A stretch of DNA of 64,000 nt from Hetaerina americana (lineage: Eukaryota; Arthropoda; Insecta; Odonata; Calopterygidae): contig JAKTNV010000005.1 in assembly GCA_022747635.1 (NCBI GenBank), forward strand, positions 82,686,809 to 82,750,808, read 5' to 3'. The notes beneath the pieces are model-generated. The model did not search any database. It saw nothing but the letters and a program-made list of their open reading frames with translations, and was not told the DNA's origin. Position numbers and translations under genes: made by a program. Positions 23,711 through 36,508 of this stretch are shown piece after piece. Every line of letters begins with the position of its first letter. Position 1 is the first letter of the stretch.

Positions 23711-26700
23711 TTTTATAATTTTCTTATTTCACGACTACCAATCGACGTTTTTTCCCATCCAACTCCTTATCCTGGTTTTCCATTCTTTTTAACCTTACAT
23801 TTCTAAAGACTGAAAGTTAATTTACTAGTCTTTTGAATACAGCCTTAAATGTTATGCAAAACTTTCGCGTGTCTTTTTTTATACAAGTATTATTTTAAAC
23901 TACTCTGAATGAACTTTTTTACTTAAATTGTCAATATGATTACTTAAGCTACTTAAATTTACTTAAGTTACTTTATTGCTAATTTACTTCATTTCTTTAA
24001 TTAACTTCAGTTAACACTCTGCATAACATTTCACTGAAATTTTAGCACTTAAAATTGACTTTTACTAACTTTTGAGCCTGTCAATATGTGGAATTTCCTT
24101 GTACTAGTGTTTACAATTCAACCTTTACAAACGGTCAGGGAAAAAGTATTTTACGTCCTTGCCGCCTGATAATCCTTATTAATTTCTATTTTGGCAGAGT
24201 TTTCGAATGTTTGGTAAAGTAACAGGGGAAATATTCATGCATTTGTATTTTCCTAGTCTTTTATAGTAAGTGCATAGTACGTTTTATTAAAAATACACAT
24301 AATTCCAGCAGACATTTTGTGCTACCCTTGGGGATACAAAATTTTTGGGGAAAATCCGTAGTTTCTTGCTCTGCAAATATTTTCATAACGTGAAAATGAA
24401 TCTTGGTATTCGAGAACCTGGATTGTTTTCCCATTATCTTCAGGAAAATGTTTTTTTCCAGAATCGAGAATTGAAAAATATTGGATACTCCTGGATTTAT
24501 CCGTAACCCGGTGATTTCAGGGTACATAGAGGCCCTGTATTCGTAATATAAGGATGGAAATGCTCTTTCAAATGTTATTGCATTTTTTAAAAACTTAATG
24601 AGTTTCAGGTTTGTTAATTCTTCCATAATTTTGTCTCCCTCTTGCTGATTGGCATTTTGATTTGTATTATGAGAGTTATATTTAAAATTTCATTTTAATT
24701 AGTGATTTAAAGGAGACAAAATAAGGTTTATTTCAATAGGGAAGCCGAGGAACAAATATGTAGCTCATATCAAAATGTTCACTCAGTCAACATATTAATA
24801 GTTCGAATCGGAGTAAACCAATATTTGGTTTGAAATACTGATGATGATGAACTCGATGTCATGAATTTCATGACTCAAAACCATGGAATGAGCAGAAATA
24901 TCTTACCACTCATTCTGTATAACTTGATGTGACATTAGAAACTGTTCATTTAATTTGGGAAACGAAGAAATGACAGCTTCCCTTTCTCAATTAACTTCCC
25001 TTGCCTTGTGTCACGTCACCTTTCAACAGGCCTTTTGTCATTTCCCAAAATAATAATCCTCTTCTTCATTCAGGATATTCCTCTTTCCCATCGCATATTA
25101 CAATTTTTCATTTTCTCATCGTATTTTCTTTAGCACCCAATTATTTAATATCTTAATCCCATTCGAGTATATTCAACTATCCACTTTTGTGGAAAGTATA
25201 CGATCCACCCTAATAATCCTTCTCCTTCGTAATGCATGTAATTCGCAACCAATGTTATTACATAGGATTGTCCTGATTGTCGTACTCGATGTTGCTGCCT
25301 TCATCCTCGTAAACCTGTTCTTTATGTTTAAATAATGAAATTACTATAAAAGTTTTTTCTTTATCTAAATTTTGAAATGAAACTTCGACGCGAAATTATT
25401 TTTTTTTCAATTTAATTGAGCCGATAAATTCTTTGGAATTTAATTGACTTTCGGCCGAGTAAACTTGTTTATTTACTCATTGCTTTCTTTCTGCCCTCTT
25501 CCACGACAATATTCCCATTGAAAAAGTAATGCGTTCTTGAGGAAGTTGGTATCTGTTGTTGATGAAAGTCAAAATGATTCCATTTTTCGGTGTCAATTAT
25601 GTAAAATTATTATTAATTTTAAAAAAACTCCATTTTTTCTTCGTTTTGCTCTTTTATTTTCTTTAAGATAGATAAAAACTTCTCATTTCCTTTTTATTCC
25701 TTTTCCGATATTTTTATCAGTTGAACCACTTTTAAGTGCGCGTGCCCACGTCAAGTATCCCGAGTAGATAAATCAATTCTAAATTTGGTTAGAGAACTTA
25801 TCTCGTATTTAGACAGTCTGTGCGGAATACGTATATCCACACTGGAAAGGAATTACCCAATAATGCCTACGTTCTCCCTTGGAGATACGGTATGCGGAAA
25901 TTCACCCAGCTTTTACGTAGCTTGAATTGTCCAAAAGGAACACCTGGAACCAAACTCAGGACCGTTTTGTCATCAGCCGACTGAATGAAAACTTATCTTA
26001 CAAAGTTATTCTAAATTGGAAACATTCGTTTCTGTGTTTTTATCCATTTCTGAAAATGAAATCAAAACATGTACACAGTGGACATTGTGACCTTCTTCCC
26101 GTTATGTTTGCCGATGAATATAAAAGAACCCGAGTCCTTTATCCTTTATAATAGTGAAAGAAAGGAGAGACATATATTATCATTATTATCATTAAAATTT
26201 ACATGTGGAGATAGATAGTGTCAGGTGGCACACAAGTCCCAAGTAATCACAAAAGATAATAGATAAAATCAGTCAGTAAAACAAAAGTATACTTAGAGGA
26301 AACTTTCAAGCACAAATCTCTTTCACAAAATAAGAAAATTCCCATCTAACTAACATCAGTCAATCAGCAAGAAAAAAGAGATAAACAAATGTATCTGAAA
26401 CCGTAGGATAAATCAGAGGTAATTATATTTCATTCGTGGAGGAAAAAGGCTTTTCGTTTGAGCATGAGGAAGCTGTGATACTTCATTAGTGTTATGATAA
26501 CATTGACATTTTGGTTTTGAACTTGAGCGACAGTATCGTCAGGATGGCTTCTGAATCATGCAGCGATAAAATTGTCAGAGTGTCAGTTACTGAAAATTAT
26601 AAAAGGAGAATTAAATTAACTCAGAGTTATTCTTCATGCTAGTTGTGAAACATTTTCATCCATATTCTCATCTCTAAGCCGTTATAAACCACGAAACTGG

Positions 26701-29700
26701 GTTTATGGATTTTGTGCACACAAATATCTTGTAATATTTCACTATGTGAATTGCAATCAAATGCACTTTATGTGAATGAGGTTGTGGATTTTTGGATATA
26801 ATGTCATTTTTAATTCAGAAACAGTAATAATAACTAACCGACCATCCGTGCTCAACCTTAGAAGGTCATTTTTCAATTGTATATGAAAGTATGTTTCGAG
26901 TGATTTGACCGAATCCTGATTTTAATGTCATTAGCATGCATTAGTGAACGTCTTTCTTCATTAGCAAACGGATTTTCTGCTAAAGAAAACAGCCTTTACA
27001 TTCTTTCGAGAAGTGATTAATTTCTCTCTCTCCTTCGAGGGTGGGGAGTTAAATTAAACACACCATTCGAGGTTTTATTCGTAGAAAGGGAGGGAGTGGG
27101 TGAGCGGTGGACGTATCTGAATATTTAATGAAGACAAAGGGTGAGGTTGAGGGAGGATTCGTCTTTTTCCCTTGAAACAGGCTTTTTCCCGTAATATCAG
27201 AGCGTGAAGATTCTTGTGGGCATCTTGCTTCATTACAATGAAAATTCCTGGATAAATTATAGCCCTTAATCAAGGTACAGAATATAAAACGTAGGTGCTC
27301 TAATTATAATTTTCAATGAGACATATGGTAGGGAAAATAGATAATAATTGTCTGATACAGTATATTGAAAGAATTATTAGATTTAATCCGGGCCCTTTCA
27401 TTTCGGGCCCATGAATTCGCGTTAAGTAGATTACTTACTTGCACGGCATACAGAATCACTCGGAAGTTTCATGACAGAGATAAGTCAGAGAATATTGTAA
27501 TCCAGCCCTTTCTAAATAGGATTCAATTACATGGGTACGCACAGGTATAAAATAATAGAAAATAGTAGTTAATGAAATCTTGAAAGGAATGCCTTTGGTT
27601 CCTTCAACATGTATTAGTATTCCACAAGTAAATACTACTACTGTCTACTTGTATATGAAATCCCATCCATACTAGAGGTTCCATCCCCAATTTATTTTCG
27701 AAATTATTTCTATTTTTAGGTGAGCAGGTAAGATGAGTAGTTTCTAGATGTAACGCAGAATAGTTTCCGCAAAATTTTCTGAAATTCAGCAGCATTTCTT
27801 ATACTAAATTTGTACTAACTTTTAGCCCGGCTAGGAAGGTTAAATTGTTAAGCGTTTTTCAAAATTAGATTATCTAACAATATATTGACTAAATTTTTTT
27901 CTTGAAAGACTAGGTTTGATTTAAAATACAGAAGATTTCAAAATTAATAACCAGAATGCTCATTCAAAACAATGAAAATTGGTGTACAATCTGTAGATTG
28001 GTGGAAAAAAAGAACAAAAAGTTGAGAAATATTTAAATTTAAATTCTCACCACACACTGAAAAAATAAAAACTGATTTCGCAATTAGTACAAACCTTTAA
28101 TCTCTGTGACCCAATTTATGTTGGCAAAACATTGGAACTCTCGAGGACATGCTTCTTAAAGAATAAATTTTCGGAGGTACTCATTAGCACCACATTACAT
28201 CCAAATATTTACATTATTCAAACATTAAGTACAAGTTTAGGATTATTAATACCATAACTTCTACTTTGCAATGAACTGTTTTTGATTAAAATTATGACTG
28301 TTTGGGAGTTGAAACATGAATGCACGCGGGAACAATTCTAAGATACCGTCGAAGTATGACAGACGACCAAAATTTACTGACGCATAAATTACGCCAATAG
28401 TCCCGCTAAATTAATTTGATTTCAAACGGTGTACCTAGTGACAGTAAGTTAGTAGCGACAGAAAAAGTGCGACAAACTTGCTGAATATAAGACACGTGGA
28501 GGATTTTCATCAAGTTTCTTTTTGACAGAAATTTTTCGGTGTAGCCTTGATTATTATCTCGATGGGACTAATTTTCAGAAGTTTTGTTTTAAAATGCTTT
28601 CAATATATCTGGGGGAATTTTCATGGTTATTTTCCGCCAGGACTTTAATTATGCTTGGATAATGCCCTCGATAGTATCTCTACAATGCGTATCCATGTTT
28701 CCTTTTCCTGACTATGCGATGATCCTAGACAAGTTATACAATCGTTATTATAACAAATGTATTTTACAATTTAAGTTCAAATAGTATTCACCACTCATAA
28801 TCCACTTAAATGAAATGCTTCATATGAACGCTGGATTTTTCATTCATTTAATTTCGTTCATATTATTAACATTGCCTTGTGAAATTCACACACTTTCAAT
28901 ATGGGTTGCTCTCTTGTTGCCACGTAGTTATAGTACTTTTTTTGGTCTTACAATACTGCCAATAATTGTAATTTAAATTTTTTATATTTTATTGTAATTT
29001 CCTTCATGTGCCAATGAAGTGGAGAGTGGATACTTAAATTGCTTAATAATAAAAGGTCTCCCTGGTATCCAGTCATTCAGACTTTGATGTAAAATATTTA
29101 CAAATTAAATACTACATAATGCCGTAAAACTAATCTTTAAACAAACAAAATTAACAATACATAATGCCGTCAAACTTATCTATTATATTTCCACAGTAAT
29201 TGCGATACTTCCGTCGATTATTGTTTTAAACCTGATAATAGCGTGGCCCCTGGTTTGGTAGCGAAGGATTTATATCAATTCCAAGTTCCTTTGCTTCTCG
29301 AAGGTTAAAGTAAATTAAGGCTGTGGTTATCTAGAGTCCGTTCCACATAATGAAAATTAAAATCGAAGTAAAAATACCCTTACAATGGATAGGGCTCGTT
29401 GGAGAATGTGCACTTACTCTCTGAAGTCTTTAATAACATCATTCTATTGCTTTTCACATTCCTGTTTATGAAAGGAGAGTCTAATTAAAGTGAATATCAA
29501 TATAATCCCCGATTAATTGCTAGTTAATTTACGTGAAATTTACATTTCGCGAAGGAAATAAGTACATTTTAGAAGGAGATCTTAGCGCCTATGCTTACTT
29601 AGCACCTATGCTATGTTATAATTTAGTTTGATATGTTGTATTTGCACCTATTTAGATTTGGCTGCGTCAAAATTTGCCCTAGTCTAACCACTACTGTTCT

Positions 29701-30479
29701 AAGTGCATATCAACCACTATTATCAATCGGATAAGAGGTTAGAAGATCTCATGTGAAATGCATATATTTCACTTGCCCGGAATAGAGAGAGTGATAAAGT
29801 AATTACTAGCCAACTAACGGCCTATCCACAACGGGTAGCGTAGATTCACCTCTTGGAAACATTTCCTAGAACCTGGGAAGCACGCTGTAGTGTAACGCAA
29901 ATGTACTTCAGCAGGAAAGTTTTTCGTTATGTGGTAAAGGATGTTCGGGGAAACTTATTCCACGACGGAATGGTTCTCTGTGTTCAACACTTAAGACTAT
30001 TCGAAAGGTAATTAGATGAAATATTTCTCTTCAGAAGTCATGTTTTTGTTCTCTTTATCTCAATTTTCTTTAGTTTAAGTTTGGAGAATTGCTCTTTTTA
30101 GTCGAATGAGCCGAACTCATACCTTTAGGTCTGGCTGTAGCAAGGAAGAGATCGACTGACCTCAATACCAGAATGAAAGCACCTTACTAAAGCACATGTG
30201 TGGATGTCTCGCGATTTTAAATGTTTCACATATTCCACTATTTCGTGGGCGTCTTATCAATGAAGTTAACAGTAGTATTTTAGATGAAGCACCTTTCCTA
30301 TCTTTGAAGTTATTTTACTGAGGTTGTATGTACTTATCAACTAATTTAAAAAGACATTGGTAAATTAAGTATAAAAATACATTGTAAATAAAATATTCAA
30401 TCAAAAATGGTTAAATAACTATAAATTAAGCGAAAAAATAAGTTATTTAATGATTCCCTGATTTACTACTTTTATATAG
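23711..30479. other. Long AT-rich intergenic region
   Basis: No mobile element, tRNA or recognisable coding exon in nearly 7 kb. The longest frame is 121 codons on the minus strand (24261-24626), with no recognisable domain. Small local similarities include ATAATGCCGT.AAACT at about 29,116 and 29,161. A slightly more GC-rich patch lies around 27.0-27.25 kb. Confidence 0.5.
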
Positions 30480-30646
<167 letters not shown>

Positions 30647-30836
30647 GTAAGTACATGTGTGTTAACTTGAGTAATTTATTAAATGTATAACAATGACTAC
30701 TATTAAATATGCATTAAATCCTAATTCACCAAATTTTCAGCAGTTTTTCTTGATCTTTATTTATCAATTACACTTAGCTATAATTTAATGGTTACATTAT
30801 ATATCATAGCACATATTTGAATTGTGCAGTGAATGG

Positions 30837-30837
30837 A

Positions 30838-30880
<43 letters not shown>

Positions 30881-30980
30881 CATATATATATATATATAAT
30901 TTATTTATTTATTTATATATAAATATATTATATATTTATTTATTTATATATAATTTATTTATATATATATATATATATAT
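30837..30980. repeat. (AT)n with TTTA interruptions
   Basis: Three AT stretches separated by TTTATTTATTTA blocks. This shows both motif types of the window side by side. Confidence 0.97.
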
Positions 30981-31610
30981 TCCTTTATCGTATCATGTTC
31001 AAAGACACTTAAAATCAAATGCGAAATTCATTGTTTGAATATAAACGTGTACTGCGTGTATTTAGAATATTATTAATGCTTCCTCACCACCTTTCTTTAT
31101 TTGAGGACTTCTTTACTTTATTTTTTCCCGTACTTACCTTTATAATACACTATAATGCAAATAATGTTTAAGGTATTGACTCTGAAATAATCTTTTGCTT
31201 TATTTTTGAGAACCTTTCATATAAAATATCCATAGAATATCCAAAATAAATTTTTAAAGTGTACGGGGTTCGTAGCAAGCATAACATGACGGTCCAACAT
31301 GAAAAAAGATAGGAAATTCAGTGTTTTATACATGTAGAAATGTATTTCATCGAATTATTTTTTCTCAATCGATTTTAGATTTTATCTCCATCTTGAGCAA
31401 CTTTTAGGTTGGATAGAATCTTAAACTATTTAATGTGAAAGAAAAAGTTAATGCTAGTTTTGATTGGTTGCCACAAAGTTTTAAACAACCCACTAATCGA
31501 CTTCGTAACGGAAGGTATAAATTAAAATTCGTGATATTTTTTCTTTCCCGAGATTTACTTAACGAAGGTGTCTAGATTCTTTTGCTGATCGCCTTCAACT
31601 TTTCAAAAAT
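30981..31610. other. AT-rich intergenic sequence
   Basis: No gene or repeat recognised. Confidence 0.5.
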
Positions 31611-32760
31611 TTTATTTAAACGAAACAGCGCCACTCCCTCTTTCCTTCCACTCTCCCGCGGGAGGAAGAAGAATTCCGAAACTATCCCGAGGGGCAAAGA
31701 ACGACAACGTTATCAAAAACAGAACGGGAGAGGGTAGGGAAATGCGGGAGGGAGGGGGTTCCGTGTACAGGGTGACTTCGGAGGGTGGTTGGGCTAGGGA
31801 GAAGTGAGGGAAGGAGCAAAGGCGGAATAAGTGGAACGAGTTGATGGAAAAGGATGAGGGGAGGGACTGGGATGTGAGTTTTAGGGGGTGTTTGGGGTTG
31901 AGGAAACGCCACGAGAAATGAGAGGGCAGGTAAATCGCAGAGAGGGACGAGGGGTGGGTGGGTTTTGCCGGACTGGGGTTGGGAAGGAGGAAGTTGAGAG
32001 GGAGGTCGCTTTGGTACCAAATCCCGGCAAAATTGAAACGCCAAAAGGGGATCACTCTCCTCTAACCCATCTTCTGGGACGCCAGCGATTTTTCCTCACA
32101 CCCTTCCAACCACCATCCAAACCGAAAAAAAAAATTAAAGGGATCGTGAGCAAGGGAGAGAAGTTACCGCATTTGGGGAGGACGATGCAAATTTTTGCGC
32201 AAACTTTTCCCGTGGCATTTAACGCCTCAGAACTAGGCTCTCGTCCAGTCTCATTTCCACCTCTTTCTCACTTAACCTCCTTCTCCTCCTCGGCATGTTT
32301 TGTCTACGTTCCACTCCTCTCCTCTTCAACACAGGCCTTCTCTTTCAGTCTACCTCACAGAGCATACCTCTCTTCTCAATTTCCATCCATAAAAAGCCTC
32401 TTCAATCCTCCTCCCTGTCGCTGTTCTATTCCCCCACCACCTATTCCTCTCTCTCTCTCTCTCCCTGACGACACCTGCGCACCTCAACAGTGGCGCCGCT
32501 ATTCCCCAGCCTCCCTACGGAGCTGCCCCATCTCATCGTCGAATGCCCCCTTCCCATCAACCCTCCTATGTCAAAATGTTTCCCTGCCATTCCTTATCAC
32601 GTCGCCTGGATCGTCGTTCCCTGTGACGACGCCATCCTCACTAAATCTCTCTTTCTCTCGTCTCGCTTCCCTTAAGCAGCCATGTAACTCCGTCGCCTCT
32701 TCTGCCCTTCCATATTTCCCAACCATTCCGGCACCATAACATCCCACCACACCCGTATTC
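31611..32760. other. GC-rich block with a strand-composition switch
   Basis: The plus strand is purine-rich (GGGAGGGAGGGGG and similar) from about 31,720 to 32,060 and pyrimidine-rich from about 32,220 to 32,760. A 283-codon plus-strand frame (31888-32739) and 147- and 120-codon minus-strand frames overlap here; their Pro/Ser/Arg-rich composition follows from base composition and I recognise no domain. A G-quadruplex-type run lies at 31,732-31,758. Confidence 0.5.
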
Positions 32761-35500
32761 AACTACGTACATAAGCTATCACAGTCATCCCTCCGTCGAG
32801 CAGTAAGCATTCTTGGAATAAAAATATTATTCCGCTTCATTCTTAATGAACACGAGTTGGGTATGCCGTTAGAGAGAAATATTTTCTTCGTTACATTTAC
32901 AAGGTTTCATTTAAATCGGCCTAAAGTCTATTTTTCTAATCTTCTAAAAAATATCATGTAGATTTGTTTAAAATTAACAGAATCTTACATGTCACCAAAA
33001 AGCTTTCACAATTGCGTTCCATCATTTGATTCCACGTATTTTTTCTCAAATTCATTGGAATATTTGAACCTGTTATAGTACCCCTCATTGAGTTTAAATA
33101 TTTTCATTTGGGTTAGCTCTTTAATATGCATTCATAAGTTTTTTTTAGCACAAGCCAAAATATTTTGTGATTTTTACCCACACTAAGTTTTTGTGAAATA
33201 AGGAAGCAATTCAAACATTTTACTGGTGAGAATTCGTAGAGAAAAGATGGTAAAAACGAAATTCGTGAATTTAGACGTAGAATCATTAGTTAATGCAGTG
33301 AAATAAAAACTAAAACGAATTGGCATCGAAATAATTTGCATAATATGAGACGGTTGAAATGAACGCTTGAAATTAATGCGAAGTTGGATTTTTCTGATAT
33401 AATAAGCCCATATAATGAATATTGAAAAGATAAATAATTCGCTCTTAGAGGAGTTAAACCTAAACTTCTGTGGATGTCTGGTCACCTCTCTATTTGAATA
33501 GGATATTAACCCGACATTTCTCTGACGGGGTAGTTATATTAATTGACGGGAAACATAAAATAGAGTGTGCGGCGGAATATTTTTTCTCAGAGAGCCTATC
33601 TATTTTTTTTAATTGCATGCTGTAAGCTGATCCTGTCTCTCCTTTTGATGCTACGGTAAAGATTGCACCACATCCCCTTGAAAATTGTCCCCCGACTCAA
33701 ATACGGTCTCCCGCCTGCCTCCCACAATTTTCATTTTTAATCCCTTTCGACCTGAATCCTGGCGCTTGCGAGGAGCTTGTATTTTGTAAAATTCAAGGCG
33801 AACGTTCCCCTCTGTACTTTACCACTCTATCCTTTAGACTCCTCCACCACGTTTTTTTACTTTGCCTGCGTTTCAATTTTGGACACGGGTAACGGCTTCA
33901 CCGGCTCAACTTCACAGGTTATATTTCCATGGCAAAGTGTCAGGCATGCATGTACTTTTACTACATTATAATATGTTCTTAAAAATGAATGAGTACTATC
34001 CAGGTGTACCTTGTCATTTTACTATATTAGGCAAGTATTTTATCTTCCAGTCTTGTGCGAGAGTAATACCAGGACAGCGCTATTTGAAACATTGGGCTGC
34101 AAAAGGGATTCGGAATGTAACTTTCTCTCGTTTTTCTCTTACAAAGATTCGTAACCTGTCATTTCCCCCTAATTTTTATCCCATGCAATAAATCTATGGA
34201 ATCGAAAAACCAGTATTTAGAACTTAAGATTGAGTGTGGATCAGTGGAAATTTTACATTAGTTTAATCTAGTATTACTCATTGATTAAAGCTCTGAGGAA
34301 TCCAGAAAACGCCCACCAGCCTGTTAACACTCGTGACTTTCAGCTCAATGAAATACGTACGTTAACTGACTGCTAAATTTGACAGTAGGAATGAATTCCC
34401 GAAGAAAGGTACCCATAATGATTATTTTTTCAAATTTTCATAACCATTGCCATTTTTATGTGCTTCAGAGTTATTTCTTCATTTATTATATATAAATTCA
34501 ATTCTATTCAATATGTATAAATCAAAGTTTAATCAATATACATTAATTCATTTCAAATACTAATTTTTATATTTCATTTTTCTGCTGCGTAATATTAATA
34601 GCTATGATACTTACGATGCACATAACGATGCAATTATCGGAATCCATAGTAACTCGTGATTGCAGCTATAAAAACTCTGTAGCCATAAAGTCTTTTAGTT
34701 GTAGTAAGTTTTGACAATAAACAGTTTTGGAAACTATGGTCGGCATGTCATTCCACGCGTGATAAATTGGCATTTTATATTTCAGCTTTAGTCAAATACT
34801 ATAATGGGAAGTAACAACGCTTCTTGATATATAAATTCATTTTTTGAAAAACATAAGTACACCTGTAATGTATTAATATCACGGTGATTTTAGGATTTGA
34901 GCATGGATGACAATGACTATGTAATCGAAGCCGATTGGTTTACGAGGCAACATTCTCGTTTTAGCGATAATAACTTTTCATTATTTCATAATTTTGATAA
35001 ATGTTCTTGAAAGCAAAATTTTACCTCTATATACCCGACGTATTTTTTGATAGAATTCACCAGGTTATATTTTTTCTCACAATTTATCCCTCATTAGCAA
35101 TCTAAATCAATCTTAAGTTCTCGAAGCTAATAAAAATTGAATGTTGGTTGAACTACTGCGAACCTAATATCATCACGAGCCAGAAAGAACATATTACGTT
35201 TCATATCAAAAGTGGTCGCGAGCGATCGTGCAGAGGAGGAAAGTTTAGGCTGTGTCCTCCTCTCCTGAATACGAGAAAGCTAATTGTTCCTTTAAACGTT
35301 CTCGTAGCCACCCTGGAAGTATGAGGACGTGTGCTCATAGCCTGAGTCTTTTAAACAATTCTAAGATCTAAGCTCTATGACTATTAAAAAAAAAAGATAA
35401 CGAAATGATCAACACCTCCCTCCTTTCTCTTCGTGGAACTTTCCTCGGGCTTTCTCTTATCCTCAACCAAACCTTCAGAATCCTTTTGTTTATCGAGTGA
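32761..35500. other. AT-rich intergenic sequence
   Basis: No recognisable gene. The 109-codon plus frame at 33862-34191 shows no domain. Confidence 0.5.
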
Positions 35501-35537
35501 CTGCGCTTCGCTACGCAAACAAAAGAGGGACATCATT

Positions 35538-35960
35538 CAGAGAGAGAGAGAGAGAGTGAAGGGTGAGCGTGATAGAGATGGAGTTTTGAAACGTTTTAGA
35601 AGAAAGAGAGGAGGCGGGGTGGGAGGGAAATGATTGAATTGCGCGGTTGAATGCGGCGAAAGAGAGGCGTGTCGCCGGTGACGAAATGGTTTCGTTGTGC
35701 GGTGAAGGGAAGGGGGGAGGTGAAGAGAGTGGAGGGAGATAGGAGAAGGGGGTAGAAATGAGACGTCAGGGAAGTGGGTGGAAAGGGAGTCCGGAAAGGG
35801 GATTGGAGGGGTGGAGAGACATCATCACACTCTATTGTGAGGTGGAGATGCGTGAAACTTTGGTTGAAATGATGGCGTTGGTTTCTTGAGCGTCTCTTTC
35901 GAATTCCGCCTCCACTCTACCCACCGACTGCGGAGCGGAGGGAAGGACGTTTCCCGTCTC
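35538..35960. other. Purine-rich GC block
   Basis: It starts with a (GA)n tract (about 35,538-35,556) and continues as G/A-rich plus strand with many GGG runs to about 35,830, then a mixed GC-rich end. It is compositionally the mirror image of the pyrimidine-biased blocks elsewhere. Confidence 0.5.
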
Positions 35961-36345
35961 AAATCCGATTCAAAGTGTTTTCTTTTTTTCAAGTGGCGGA
36001 GTTAGGCATCAGTTTTGTTTTATGGTCTCGAATGAGTCAGATGGAAATGGATTCGTAAATAAAGGACTCACTCAGTTGAAACTCTCTCATGGCCGTGTCA
36101 AATATCACCATAATCCCGTTGATATGCTCGACGGTGATCGCTCAAATATGCCGTCAACATATTACCTAACCTTCATTTATAATCAAATTTTAATTATTAA
36201 GCTAAACTTAATGAATTTCCGCCGTCATCATACTAAGTAATCACACTCAGTTTGGTTTAATGAATTACAACACTCGATTTGCAGCTACGGCCTATTGTTG
36301 TCCTGTTAAATTTATCTGCCTTTGTGGCATTGGTATCTATTGACA

Positions 36346-36508
36346 GAGGCGCTCGACAGCTGAGATAATTCGCGTCACTAGTGATAAGAGGTGGGGATTT
36401 TGGTAGAGCTAACATTTTCAGGGAATGGAGAAAGGGTGGAGAGAAACCCGGCGCCGGCGTTAGCCCAACTCTCTTGACGAAAGACGCCAATGGGTCCACA
36501 ATTTAACA
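36346..36508 (-). repeat. tRNA-SINE copy, 3' part, minus strand
   Basis: The reverse complement matches the 3' half of the SINE at 51,022-51,325. Shared blocks are GTTAAA.TG.GGACCC.TTGG, CGCCGGGTTTCTCTCCACCC and CTCAGCTGTCG.GCGCCTC. An extra stretch of about 30 bp separates the last two blocks. The tRNA-like head is missing, so this is a 5'-truncated copy. Confidence 0.75.

Noticed and set aside
31888..32739. 283-codon ORF in a GC-rich block
   Set aside because: It is Arg/Gly-rich then Pro/Ser-rich exactly where base composition switches, overlaps equally open frames on the other strand and has no domain.
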